DNA from: Zelonia costaricensis
Taxonomy: Eukaryota > Euglenozoa > Kinetoplastea > Trypanosomatida > Trypanosomatidae
Assembly: GCA_030849075.1 (NCBI GenBank)
Contig: JASAOO010002911.1
Span: forward strand, 1-13,350
Direction: 5' to 3'
Length of the DNA stretch: 13,350 nucleotides
Shown: positions 6,804 through 13,350 of the stretch, in pieces
Position numbering within the stretch: the stretch's first letter is position 1
Layout of the letters: the number at the start of each line of letters is the position of its first letter
The notes under the pieces: generated by a model
What the model saw: the letters and a program-made list of their open reading frames with translations, nothing else
Told to the model about the DNA's origin: nothing
The model's database searches: none
Made by a program: the position numbers and the translations under genes

Positions 6804-8672
6804 CTAGCTGTAGCGGACCGGCAGCTCTAGCACGTCATCGTTGAGGTCGACCGTCTCGGCCAGAATCACGACGCCCTTCGTCTCTTCCTTCTCTTCAATA
6901 TAGGTGTTCATGCCCGGGAAGCTGACCTGCAGGAAGGTGTAGCTCGTCATGTTCGCCGTGCGCACCCCGGGCGGCGGCAGCAGCGAGTGGCTGTCCGACT
7001 CGTGGCGGCGGAAGCGCGGCGTCAGCCCGAGTCGCACGTCGAAGAGCGCCTGGTTGCCGGGCGGGATGGGCGTGGTGTAGTCGAAGCTAGAGTACGAGAT
7101 GCCGGGGAACGTGTGCGGCGTCTTGAGCGACTTGAAGATCTCCACCATCGCCTTCAGCTCAACACGCACGCACGTGACCGTGTGCTTGGGGCAGTAGTTG
7201 CGCACCCGCACGCGCAGCGTGAGGCCGCTCACCGGCCACGACACGCCCGGGGCAGCGGGTGGCAGCTCCGGCGCGACGGCTGGGGCACCCAGGCGCGGGT
7301 ACGCCGACGCGTGGGGCGGCCGCACCCCCAGCGCCTTGGACGCGCCGAGGTCGTCCGCCAGCAGCACCGTCCGCGCACCCACGACGAGCACCTCCGCCTC
7401 CAGCGCGTTCTGCGGCTGCAGGCAACACAGGTTGCCCAGGATGCCGCAGCGGAAGGTCTGGTAGAGGGCGGAGAGGGCCAGGTAGGTGTCCTCGTGGTGC
7501 TCTGGCGCACCGGCGGCCACCGAGAGCGACCGCGCCGCACTCTCCCCCTTCTCTGTACGGCGCCGCGACTTCTTCGTGCTGTCGTCTGCCGCCGCCTCGG
7601 GCCCGCGTGAGGCGTTGGCGGGCCGCTGGTGGATGTTGTGGCTGTCGATCTGGTAGTACTCCGCCACGAGCTGCCGGCGTGGCATCACCGACAGCACGTC
7701 GAAGCGCGACTTGCAGACGAGGTCAGACGGGCCGTAGAGCGGCAAGCTCTTCAGCCGCCGTTGCGTCCGCTCGCCGACCACATCGTCGTCCACGTTGATG
7801 CCGCCCTCGTCTTCGTCGTGCCCGTTGCGGGGGCCGCGCTGCCGCGTCGTGGCGTTAGCGGTGTCTGCCGCTCGCTGAAAGGCCACCTCGGCGTCCTGCG
7901 CCGCGTCTCGCACCTCTCGGCCGATTTTGAAGCTCAAGGAGCCGGCGCCGTTGCCGGGGAAGAGCATCGTCGCGGAAGCGGTGTAGTGCAGCTGCCCACG
8001 CGCCCCGACGAAGGAGTAGTAGAAGGATGGCGGCAGCCACGGCGGGAGACGGAAGCGGAAGGGGAAGCGGTGCGTGCCGGGCATCAGCACGGGGAACTCC
8101 ACCTCCTCGGACTGCGGGGCCGACGGCGAGGCGGGGCCGGCGCCAGGTGAACCGCCGCCCAGCACGGGCTCCTGCCTGCCCACGCTTTCGCCCGGACCGC
8201 CTGCACCACCACCGCCGCCGCCTGTCGTGAGCGTCGTCGTCGCAGCCATGGCGATGCCGCCGCGCAGGAACTCCTGGCGGGTGTAGTGGCTGTACGCGTC
8301 CTGCTTCGGTTTCGCCGGGGCGACGGCGGCGTACGGGGTGGCGCAGTGCTGGAGAAAGAGCATTTCCTCACGCACCTGCGCCGTCGTCTCGCCGTCCTCG
8401 GTCTGCGTCTTGAAGCCGGCGAGGGTGACGTGCCGGTCGAGGTACACGCGCGACGACGTGTACTGGTTCAGCAGCGCATCGAACTCGCCCTGATCATCCC
8501 AGACGCAGCTCTTCTCCACCGCGAGGAAGACGAGCCGGATGGCCTCGTAGACGACACCGCTCTTGTGCGAGGCGTCCACCTTCACCTTCACCTCGCCCTG
8601 CAGAAACGCACCCGGCGCCAACTCGCCCTCCTCCAGCGACACGTAGAGCGCCACGCCGCGGCTGGACGGCAT
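6804..8672 (-). CDS. Arrestin-fold domain protein (alpha-arrestin/ARRDC-like)
   Basis: Probable cytosolic trafficking adaptor. Residues 6-60 match the start of an arrestin N domain (LYVSLEEGELAPGAFLQGEV). After an insertion at about 85-190 with a Gly run (151-156), the N domain resumes with MPGTHRFPFRFRLPPWLPPS (197-216) and GQLHYTASATM (226-236), a very typical pattern. A polar linker (255-400) precedes a C-domain-like region (about 415-605: SGLTLRVRVRNYCPKHTV, later IPPGNQALFDVRLGL). At 622 residues it is longer than most ARRDC proteins because of the inserts. No PPxY motif is seen, so NEDD4-type recruitment as in yeast and animal alpha-arrestins is not evident. ATG 8672 is chosen because an AG 10 bases upstream is the first after the polypyrimidine tract; further in-frame codons up to 8963 are pyrimidine-derived and start at GTG. 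Vps26-like is an alternative within the superfamily. Confidence 0.85.
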   Translation of the reverse strand: MPSSRGVALYVSLEEGELAPGAFLQGEVKVKVDASHKSGVVYEAIRLVFLAVEKSCVWDDQGEFDALLNQYTSSRVYLDRHVTLAGFKTQTEDGETTAQVREEMLFLQHCATPYAAVAPAKPKQDAYSHYTRQEFLRGGIAMAATTTLTTGGGGGGAGGPGESVGRQEPVLGGGSPGAGPASPSAPQSEEVEFPVLMPGTHRFPFRFRLPPWLPPSFYYSFVGARGQLHYTASATMLFPGNGAGSLSFKIGREVRDAAQDAEVAFQRAADTANATTRQRGPRNGHDEDEGGINVDDDVVGERTQRRLKSLPLYGPSDLVCKSRFDVLSVMPRRQLVAEYYQIDSHNIHQRPANASRGPEAAADDSTKKSRRRTEKGESAARSLSVAAGAPEHHEDTYLALSALYQTFRCGILGNLCCLQPQNALEAEVLVVGARTVLLADDLGASKALGVRPPHASAYPRLGAPAVAPELPPAAPGVSWPVSGLTLRVRVRNYCPKHTVTCVRVELKAMVEIFKSLKTPHTFPGISYSSFDYTTPIPPGNQALFDVRLGLTPRFRRHESDSHSLLPPPGVRTANMTSYTFLQVSFPGMNTYIEEKEETKGVVILAETVDLNDDVLELPVRYS

Positions 8673-8682
8673 CGCGAGCCGC

Positions 8683-8760
8683 CTGGTGCGCGCCGCGCGG
8701 TGAGACGAGGGGGAGAAGGAAAATAAAAAGGAGGGGGAGAAGGAAAACAAAAGGAGGGGG
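8683..8760 (-). promoter_or_regulatory. Trans-splice acceptor of the arrestin-like gene
   Basis: The minus strand shows a 50-base pyrimidine tract (8760-8707) followed, without any intervening AG, by CACCAGG, with the AG at 8684-8683. No AG occurs on the minus strand between this site and about 8782. Splicing here would leave only 10 bases before the ATG at 8672. Confidence 0.55.
8707..8760. repeat. Tandem polypurine repeat, 2.3 copies of 23-24 bases
   Basis: Unit one (8707-8730) and unit two (8731-8753) differ by one substitution and one base of length; a partial third copy (8754-8760) follows. On the transcribed strand each unit is a polypyrimidine tract, so the splice signal of the arrestin-like gene appears to have been duplicated. 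Confidence 0.85.
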
Positions 8761-9321
8761 ATCAGAAGGGGGGTGGCAGACACTCGATCAGCACACGTCA
8801 AACACGGCGGATCGTCACCGGGGCGTGCCGCTGTGGTGTTGAGCAGTGGACGCGGCGAGTCGGGAGAGAGCTGGCGGAGAAGAAAGGTCAACAGCAGCAG
8901 GAGCGAGAGGGAGAAGAGTGTACAGGGGGGAAGGGGCGTAGTGTATAGCTGGCAATGGGCCACAGGCGTCGCTCACACGCCAGAGACGGGCCGATGGGAA
9001 CACGCAAAAGGTGCGTGTGTTTGCCTGCCCTTCGGAGAGAGTGTGTGGGAGAGGAAGGGGACCAAGCGAGGAGTGGACACGCGCAGCAAGGTTAGACGCC
9101 GCCACTCCTCCTCGTCGGGTCGAGTCGAAGTGTACGCTAGCGTCACAGGCGAACCCGCAGGCGGACTCGCGCGTGCCGAGAGAGCAAGGCCGGGAGAGCA
9201 GAAGAAGACGAGGCTTTCAATAGAGGAGAACAGCCAGGGAAAGAAAAAGAGGCGCGCAGGTGTGCAGTCAGGCTTCGGCGCCTCGACGTCGGCGAGCGGA
9301 CACGCAAGGCGGAATAGGTTA

Positions 9322-9341
9322 GGGAGGGAGGGAGGGAGGGG
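9322..9341 (+). repeat. G-quadruplex-type motif
   Basis: Five runs of three or more G separated by single A, on the plus (template) strand; the transcribed sense has the matching C-run/pyrimidine tract. The pattern satisfies the standard four-G-run quadruplex rule. Confidence 0.8.
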
Positions 9342-9716
9342 AAGCTGGCGTGGGCCGTGGAGGCGCAAGCAGCTGGAGAAGCAGGTGGAAGGGGGGCAGA
9401 TGGGCGGGTACGAGGTCCCACGTGAAGACACTACACGACAAGAGAGACGGACAAGAGAACGGTGCAAAGGCGAGATGGGAGAGTGGGGAGGTGAAGCGCC
9501 TGTGTCGAATGATGGGTTTGGCGCGCGGCGGCGGGGTCGGGCTGCGGTTGTGGTGGCGGCGCTGAGGAAGGGGGGTGGTTGTGGTGGCGGGGAGATCTGC
9601 GGTTTGTGCACCGACGCGCGCTGGCTGAGCGGCGCCAAAATCAACAGCGAGGAAGGGGAGGGAGACAAGAATGTGCCACGCGTCGTTGTCATCGAGCTTC
9701 TCCGTGTGCCATCGGC

Positions 9717-9737
9717 GTGTGTGTGTGTGTGTGTGTG
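9717..9737. repeat. (GT)n microsatellite
   Basis: An uninterrupted GT run of 21 bases in the spacer; reads as CA in the transcribed sense. Confidence 0.9.
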
Positions 9738-9861
9738 CATTGGGAGGGAGGCCGCGCAGCTCAACGCGCATGTACGCCTGCGGTGATCAGCTGACAGGCA
9801 TCCACCAGGCAGCTCGCGGGTCTTGCCGGACGAGCAGTTTACCCCGTGCGACTGCGTAGAG

Positions 9862-9883
9862 GCTTGCGCGAAGAGGCGCAAGC
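9862..9883. repeat. 8-bp perfect hairpin
   Basis: GCTTGCGC (9862-9869) and GCGCAAGC (9876-9883) flank a six-base loop, and the copies of GCGTAGAG on either side (starting 9854 and 9882) give a short direct repeat around it. It lies about 480 bases past the stop of the SHIPPO-repeat gene in the minus sense. It lacks an obvious U-run, and trypanosomatid Pol II does not use hairpin terminators, so an RNA-structure role is more likely than termination. Confidence 0.55.
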
Positions 9884-10058
9884 GTAGAGCAGTGACTCGA
9901 CAAGAGCCGCAAACTCGGCGTGGCCGCCTTGTCTTTTCCAGTCGGCCGTACACGGTCTACCTTGACGGCTGCTCAGTGTTTCCAGGATGCAAAGCTAGGA
10001 GAAAGGATGGGACGCCGTGGCCACCAAACACGACGCCAGGAGCCGACAACACCAACAC

Positions 10059-10092
10059 GGAGGGGGGGAGGGAGGAGGGAGGAGGGATGGGG
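10059..10092. repeat. Polypurine GGAGGGA-type low-complexity block
   Basis: Imperfect GGAGGGA repeats on the plus strand, polypyrimidine on the transcribed strand. It lies about 275 bases downstream of the stop of the SHIPPO-repeat gene and could be a minor splice or polyadenylation-guiding tract. Confidence 0.7.
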
Positions 10093-10366
10093 CGAAACGA
10101 AAACAAACAAGAAGGCGGGACCAGAGCCGCAGTGGGACAGGGGCCCGTGCGCCGGCCCGCCCGCAGTCCCCCCTCCCCCCACCTCCTCTCCGCGCTCCGA
10201 GGTGGGGGTCAAAGCGAGCGCCATCCTACTGTACATGAACGAGCTGCACGCGCCGCACCACCTGCCGAGAGCACCTGCCGCCACCAACGGTACAACAGTC
10301 ATCACACTCACGCACAGACCTTCGCAGGCAAGGAAGGAGCCGAGAGGACAACCCGCTGCGCACGCA

Positions 10367-12037
10367 TTACCACGCAGGGGCTTTCTTCGCCCCCGGTACC
10401 GGCGGCAGCTGCACCTCCCAGGTTCGCTCGTCGTCGTAGACGCAGTTGATGTTTGTCGTCTCGTCGTACGGGGTGCAGTGCTGGTACGTGGCTCGGGCGG
10501 GGTAGCGGATGCCCATCGTGAAGCCCTTGTTGCTCGCACGGTCGCCGTTGATGCTCTGGCTGTACGCTGTGCCGTCGTTGTAGTGCGCCCCGGGGCCGGC
10601 GCCGATGCTGTCGCCCACCGCGACACCGCGCGGGTGGAAGTCGCCCTTGTAGAAGACGACGCCGCGGTTGTCGGCGTCCACGGCGGTGCGGTAGTGCCCC
10701 GGGCCCGGCACGCCGTTGTCAGCGGATGCGAACTTCGCGCTGAGCGTCCACCCGAACAGCGACGCCGGCGCGCGGCGGGCGGTCGGGTCGTGCGCGACGT
10801 CGTAGGCCCCGGGCCCGGGCGTGTCGCCCTGCGAGCCCGCCGCGTTCGCCACCGCCTGCTCCGCGGCCCGCAGGTGCGCGTTGGGGTCGTACGGCGCGGC
10901 AGTGAGGCGACCACCGGCCGGCGGCTGCGACTCCCAGAACTGGCGCGCACCGCTCGGCTTCGTGTCGATGGGCTGGTTGCCCCCCATCGTCCCGGCCGGG
11001 TGCGCCGGCCCGTCGTTGGGCCGCGCCCCGATCGTCTTGCCCTTCTTGAAGTTGAAGTCGAAGTCCGAGGGGAGGGCGGGGAAGGTCAGCGGCGCGGCCG
11101 GGCCTGCCGCCTTGGCACGCGTTGCGGCGTCTTCTGCGACGGAGCGGCGATCCAGCGGCGGGTGCGGCCGCACAAAGCGCGGTGCGTGCCGCTGGTTCTT
11201 CTCCAGCCGCTTGTCGCCGTTGAGCGTGCTGTACGCGGCGGGGCCCGGGCCGGTGGTGTGGTACTCGCGCCCCCGCCAGCGCCCCCCGAAGGTGGAGCTC
11301 TGCGTGAAGTAGCGCCGCAACCGCGTCTGCTCGGCGCGGTGGCCGATCGAGGTGGGGTCGTCGTACGCGCCGGGACCGGGGGTGTCGGTGACCCCTACCC
11401 CCACACGGCGGCGCCGGCGCGTCACGAGCGGCTCGCGGGAGCGCGGCAGGGCGTCGGCGAAGCGGACGAGGTGGTAGGTGCCGGGCCCAGGCACCCCGTC
11501 CCGCTCCCGCTCTCCCGGCAGAGCCGTGCGGGTGCCGAGGTGGATGCCTGGGGTGGGGCCGGAGGTCGGGTGCAGGCGCTGCTGGTCGGGGTCGAGGGCG
11601 TCGAAGTGGCCGGGCACGTTGTACGCCGCCGGCCCTGGCGACGCCGACGCGTTCTGTTGCACCGCCTCCGAGGTGAGGCGGCCGTAGAGACTGTAGGCCG
11701 GTGTGTCGGGGCACAGCGCCATGCTGTACTGCTTCGGCGCCGTCACGGTGGGCAGCGGCGCTTTCATCGGCGACAACGCGGCGTCGACGGCGGCCGCGTG
11801 GGACGGCGGCGGGGCGATGCGGACGGAGCGCCCCGTGCCGATGGAGGTCTGCACGTCGTACGCGCCAGGCCCGAGACTGCAGGACTCCCCGCCCATCGGC
11901 ATGAAGTTGCGGGCGAGGATGCTGCGCTTCGACGAGCCCGAGTCCGGTCCGAACTCAGCTGGGAGCTCGTACTCGCCATTGCCCGGCCGGTGGTCGCGCA
12001 GCCGGAGGTGAGCGTAGTTTGTAAAGCCGCCGATCAT
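10367..12037 (-). CDS. SHIPPO/STPGR-repeat protein, probably flagellar
   Basis: The 556-residue product carries about ten Pro-Gly-rich repeats: PGNGEY (18-23), LGPGAYD (55-61), PDTPAYS (110-116, degenerate), SPGPAAYN (133-140), VPGPGTY (182-188), TPGPGAYDD (219-227), GPGPAAYS (263-270), TPGPGAYD (406-413), VPGPGHY (443-449) and AGPGAHY (480-486). This is the sperm-tail PG-rich repeat of ODF3/SHIPPO-type proteins, which associate with axonemal or cytoskeletal microtubules. Best-conserved spacing is 36-43 residues, and 271-405 has no repeat. There is no signal peptide or membrane segment. ATG 12037 is favoured since the first repeat starts at residue 18; the next in-frame Met (residue 46) would lose it. 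The gene ends at a TAA (10369-10367). Family assignment is strong; flagellar location is inferred. Confidence 0.88.
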   Translation of the reverse strand: MIGGFTNYAHLRLRDHRPGNGEYELPAEFGPDSGSSKRSILARNFMPMGGESCSLGPGAYDVQTSIGTGRSVRIAPPPSHAAAVDAALSPMKAPLPTVTAPKQYSMALCPDTPAYSLYGRLTSEAVQQNASASPGPAAYNVPGHFDALDPDQQRLHPTSGPTPGIHLGTRTALPGERERDGVPGPGTYHLVRFADALPRSREPLVTRRRRRVGVGVTDTPGPGAYDDPTSIGHRAEQTRLRRYFTQSSTFGGRWRGREYHTTGPGPAAYSTLNGDKRLEKNQRHAPRFVRPHPPLDRRSVAEDAATRAKAAGPAAPLTFPALPSDFDFNFKKGKTIGARPNDGPAHPAGTMGGNQPIDTKPSGARQFWESQPPAGGRLTAAPYDPNAHLRAAEQAVANAAGSQGDTPGPGAYDVAHDPTARRAPASLFGWTLSAKFASADNGVPGPGHYRTAVDADNRGVVFYKGDFHPRGVAVGDSIGAGPGAHYNDGTAYSQSINGDRASNKGFTMGIRYPARATYQHCTPYDETTNINCVYDDERTWEVQLPPVPGAKKAPAW

Positions 12038-12039
12038 CG

Positions 12040-12119
12040 CTGCGAGAGGGGGGCGACGTGAAAAGGGGGGAAGCAGATCAAGAGTGGGTGAGTGTACAAG
12101 GGGGGGGGGTGGAGGTGGA
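12040..12119 (-). promoter_or_regulatory. Trans-splice acceptor region of the SHIPPO-repeat gene
   Basis: The minus strand has pyrimidine-rich sequence (about 12119-12043, including a C10 run and CCCCCCTTTT) and the first AG after it is in CTCGCAG at 12041-12040, two bases before the ATG at 12037. No other AG occurs until GTAG at 12126-12125, which has a poorer upstream tract. No ATG lies between either AG and the start. Confidence 0.45.
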
Positions 12120-12870
12120 GGGAACTACGGTGACAAGTGGGCAGCGATGCGGCCGGGAATGTACATGAAAAAAGGTAGACGAGCACCCACTCACAGAGAC
12201 ACACCCTCACACACACACAGTGCAGTGCAGTGCACGCCGGAGCTTCGAGCTTTTTGTTGTTGTTTTCTCTGACGGAGGGGCGGGCGCTCGCTGCTCTGTC
12301 GAGAGACTTCCGTGTATGTCCTCGAGCGAGCTGGGGTGCGATGCAGGACTTGATGTATGGGTATGACAGTACGTGCATGCGTGTGTGTGTATATTGAAGA
12401 GACAGCGTGTGGTTCGTGTGAGTCGTTGAGTCAGTCCCCCGTGGCGAGCGTGGCGACAGCGGGGCGAACAGAAACGTGAGGGAGGCAGTGCAGCGGAGAG
12501 AGGGGAGGAGAAGAGGGTGACGGTATGAAGGACAGGGAACAGCGGCAGGGGACGCGCGCGAGACCGCGCCACAGTGCGCACAGGCACGACAACCTGGAGC
12601 TCCTCGTTGCCCCGGTGTCCACCATGACGCTGACAGACAAAGGGAGTTGCTGCGCGTACGAGCTGGGCGGAGCTGGCGTCCCTTTCGCTCGCACTCGCGC
12701 CGTCACGGGCTCGCTGACCTCGGTGGAGTGCACCGCGCGCTGGCGTCTGGGCTGCATGCGTGAAGCGAAGCACCCTGGCACCCGCCCCCCTCCCTTCCTC
12801 CTCCAACAACGGTGTCACGAGGCGTTGGGAAGGCAACGCACCGCGGCAGCTTCGATGCCACACACTCCCA

Positions 12871-12894
12871 CAGCAGCAGCAGCAGCGGCAGCGG
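12871..12894. repeat. (CAG)n/(CGG) trinucleotide repeat
   Basis: Five CAG units followed by CGG-CAG-CGG on the plus strand (CTG in the transcribed sense), in the spacer. Confidence 0.85.
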
Positions 12895-13296
12895 CATGCC
12901 GCTTCGCAGACCGCTGAGCCGAGGCAGGGAACCGAGCGGCTTCACTGGAGCTCCCCTGAGCGCGGCTCGACCCGGCTCCGGTGCACTCGGTGTGTTGCGT
13001 TCGCCTGTTTTCTTTTATGGTTGGAGGAAAGTACGGAAATGAGCCTCGCGGTGGAGAGTCAGGAAAGAAGACGAAAGAAAAGGGAAACTAAGAAGAGCTG
13101 TTTGGCCAGAGAGGACGCAGACGAGTGCGGCACACACGCACACACACACGGCGAGACGCAAGTGGTCGAACGGTGGTGAAGAAAGGGGGACGGGGCAGAG
13201 GAGCCCCGGTTACACTCTCACTCCCGACGCCTCCTGGTGCGCGCGTGTAGGTGTGGGCGGACTCAAGGTGCGCCAGACGAGGCGCGGGAGCTCGAC

Positions 13297-13350
13297 TTAC
13301 TCGGCGGCCTTCTCCGCAGCCGGGGCGGCCTCAGCGGCCTCCTCGACCTC
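13297..13350 (-). CDS. C-terminal end of an Ala/Glu-rich-tailed protein (possibly ribosomal S3A)
   Basis: The last 17 codons and a TAA stop (13299-13297) are present; the rest lies beyond the right edge. The translated end is EVEEAAEAAPAAEKAAE. All codons are G/C-rich and of the preferred type (GCC, GAG, AAG), as in highly expressed trypanosomatid genes. From memory, 40S ribosomal protein S3A genes lie close to HAP2 on the homologous Leishmania chromosome and have an acidic Ala-rich tail; I cannot verify either point here, and other Ala/Glu-tailed proteins are possible. Confidence 0.5.
   Translation of the reverse strand, partial: EVEEAAEAAPAAEKAAE

Larger units (their letters stand above)
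8673..10366. other. Long spacer between the SHIPPO-repeat gene and the arrestin-like gene
   Basis: About 1.7 kb without a supported gene. Long open frames exist on both strands, but they begin at GTG, run through the GT microsatellite and the polypurine tracts, and give Ser/Pro/His-rich translations, so I treat them as artefacts. In the minus sense the right part is the 3' UTR of the SHIPPO-repeat gene and the left end supplies the splice signal of the arrestin-like gene. Notable elements are the tandem polypurine repeat at 8707-8760, the G4 motif at 9322-9341, the GT run at 9717-9737, the hairpin at 9862-9883 and the polypurine block at 10059-10092. Confidence 0.6.
12038..13296. other. Spacer upstream of the SHIPPO-repeat gene, no supported CDS
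   Basis: It contains the 3' UTR of the gene at the right edge and the splice region of the SHIPPO-repeat gene. A plus-strand ATG frame at 12525-12917 (130 codons) exists but is opposite to every gene in the window and ends in a CAG-repeat-derived poly-Ala; minus frames begin at GTG. Small repeats are a CA run followed by three GTGCA units (12209-12234), CAG units (12871-12894) and a CA run near 13130-13149. Confidence 0.55.

Noticed and set aside
8707..8760. Direct repeats considered as a CRISPR-like array
   Set aside because: The units abut without spacers, are low-complexity purine sequence and lie in a eukaryotic genome.
8673..8963. N-terminal extension of the arrestin-like protein by 97 residues
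   Set aside because: The first codon is GTG, the sequence is the polypyrimidine tract translated as Leu/Phe/Ser/Pro, and the splice acceptor at 8683 would remove it.
8773..9786. 337-codon plus-strand open frame
   Set aside because: It starts at GTG, runs against the direction of every gene, passes through the GT microsatellite and consists largely of polypurine codons.
8973..9953. 326-codon minus-strand open frame in the spacer
   Set aside because: Begins at GTG; its first ATG lies in the CA repeat (giving His-Thr repeats). Composition is Ser/Pro/Thr-rich without a domain.
9920..12061. 713-codon plus-strand open frame covering the whole SHIPPO-repeat gene
   Set aside because: It begins at GTG and is antisense to a gene with high third-position GC, which removes stop codons on the opposite strand. 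Its Arg/Val/Gly-rich translation has no family signature.
12525..12917. 130-codon plus-strand frame with a true ATG
   Set aside because: It would be the only plus-strand gene within a minus-strand unit, shows no domain and ends in poly-Ala from the CAG run. Conservation data would be needed to revive it.
1..13350. Transfer RNA, ribosomal RNA or snoRNA genes
   Set aside because: I looked for tRNA-like arms and conserved boxes and found none convincing; a covariance-model scan would be decisive.

Overview
The window looks like nuclear DNA of a trypanosomatid of the Leishmania group. It is GC-rich. Every convincing gene is intronless and lies on the minus strand, so the window is part of one polycistronic unit. 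Third codon positions are strongly G/C. The genes are separated by long spacers of 1.2-1.7 kb full of polypyrimidine tracts (purine-rich on the plus strand), each followed by an AG, the signature of spliced-leader trans-splicing. Species cannot be fixed from the sequence alone.

Transcription reads right to left. (1) At the right edge is the last 17 codons of a gene with an Ala/Glu-rich tail, possibly ribosomal protein S3A. (2) 10367-12037 encodes a 556-residue protein with about ten SHIPPO/STPGR (Pro-Gly-Pro-Gly-x-Tyr) repeats, the kind found in flagellar and microtubule-associated proteins. (3) 6804-8672 encodes a 622-residue arrestin-fold protein of the alpha-arrestin/ARRDC/Vps26 type. (4) 3075-5603 encodes HAP2/GCS1, the ancestral eukaryotic gamete fusogen, with signal peptide, cysteine-rich ectodomain, one membrane span and a long proline-rich cytoplasmic tail. 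(5) 818-1678 encodes a 286-residue Ser/Ala-rich protein I do not recognise. The first 800 bases appear to be its 3' UTR and the spacer before a gene lying off the left end.

The starts are supported by splice logic. For HAP2 and the 286-residue gene, the candidate acceptor leaves the annotated ATG as the first AUG of the mRNA. For the arrestin and SHIPPO genes, the first AG after the polypyrimidine tract lies only 10 and 2 bases from the ATG, implying unusually short leaders.

The biological centre is HAP2, the marker of sexual fusion in kinetoplastids. Its tail carries a juxtamembrane Cys triplet and a PPYY (WW-ligand) motif, and it sits next to an arrestin-fold gene and a flagellar-repeat gene. 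Co-location in a polycistronic unit does not prove shared function, but the set can be tested for co-expression in mating stages. The spacers also hold several undescribed inverted repeats, most notably an 11-bp perfect one at 6209-6286.
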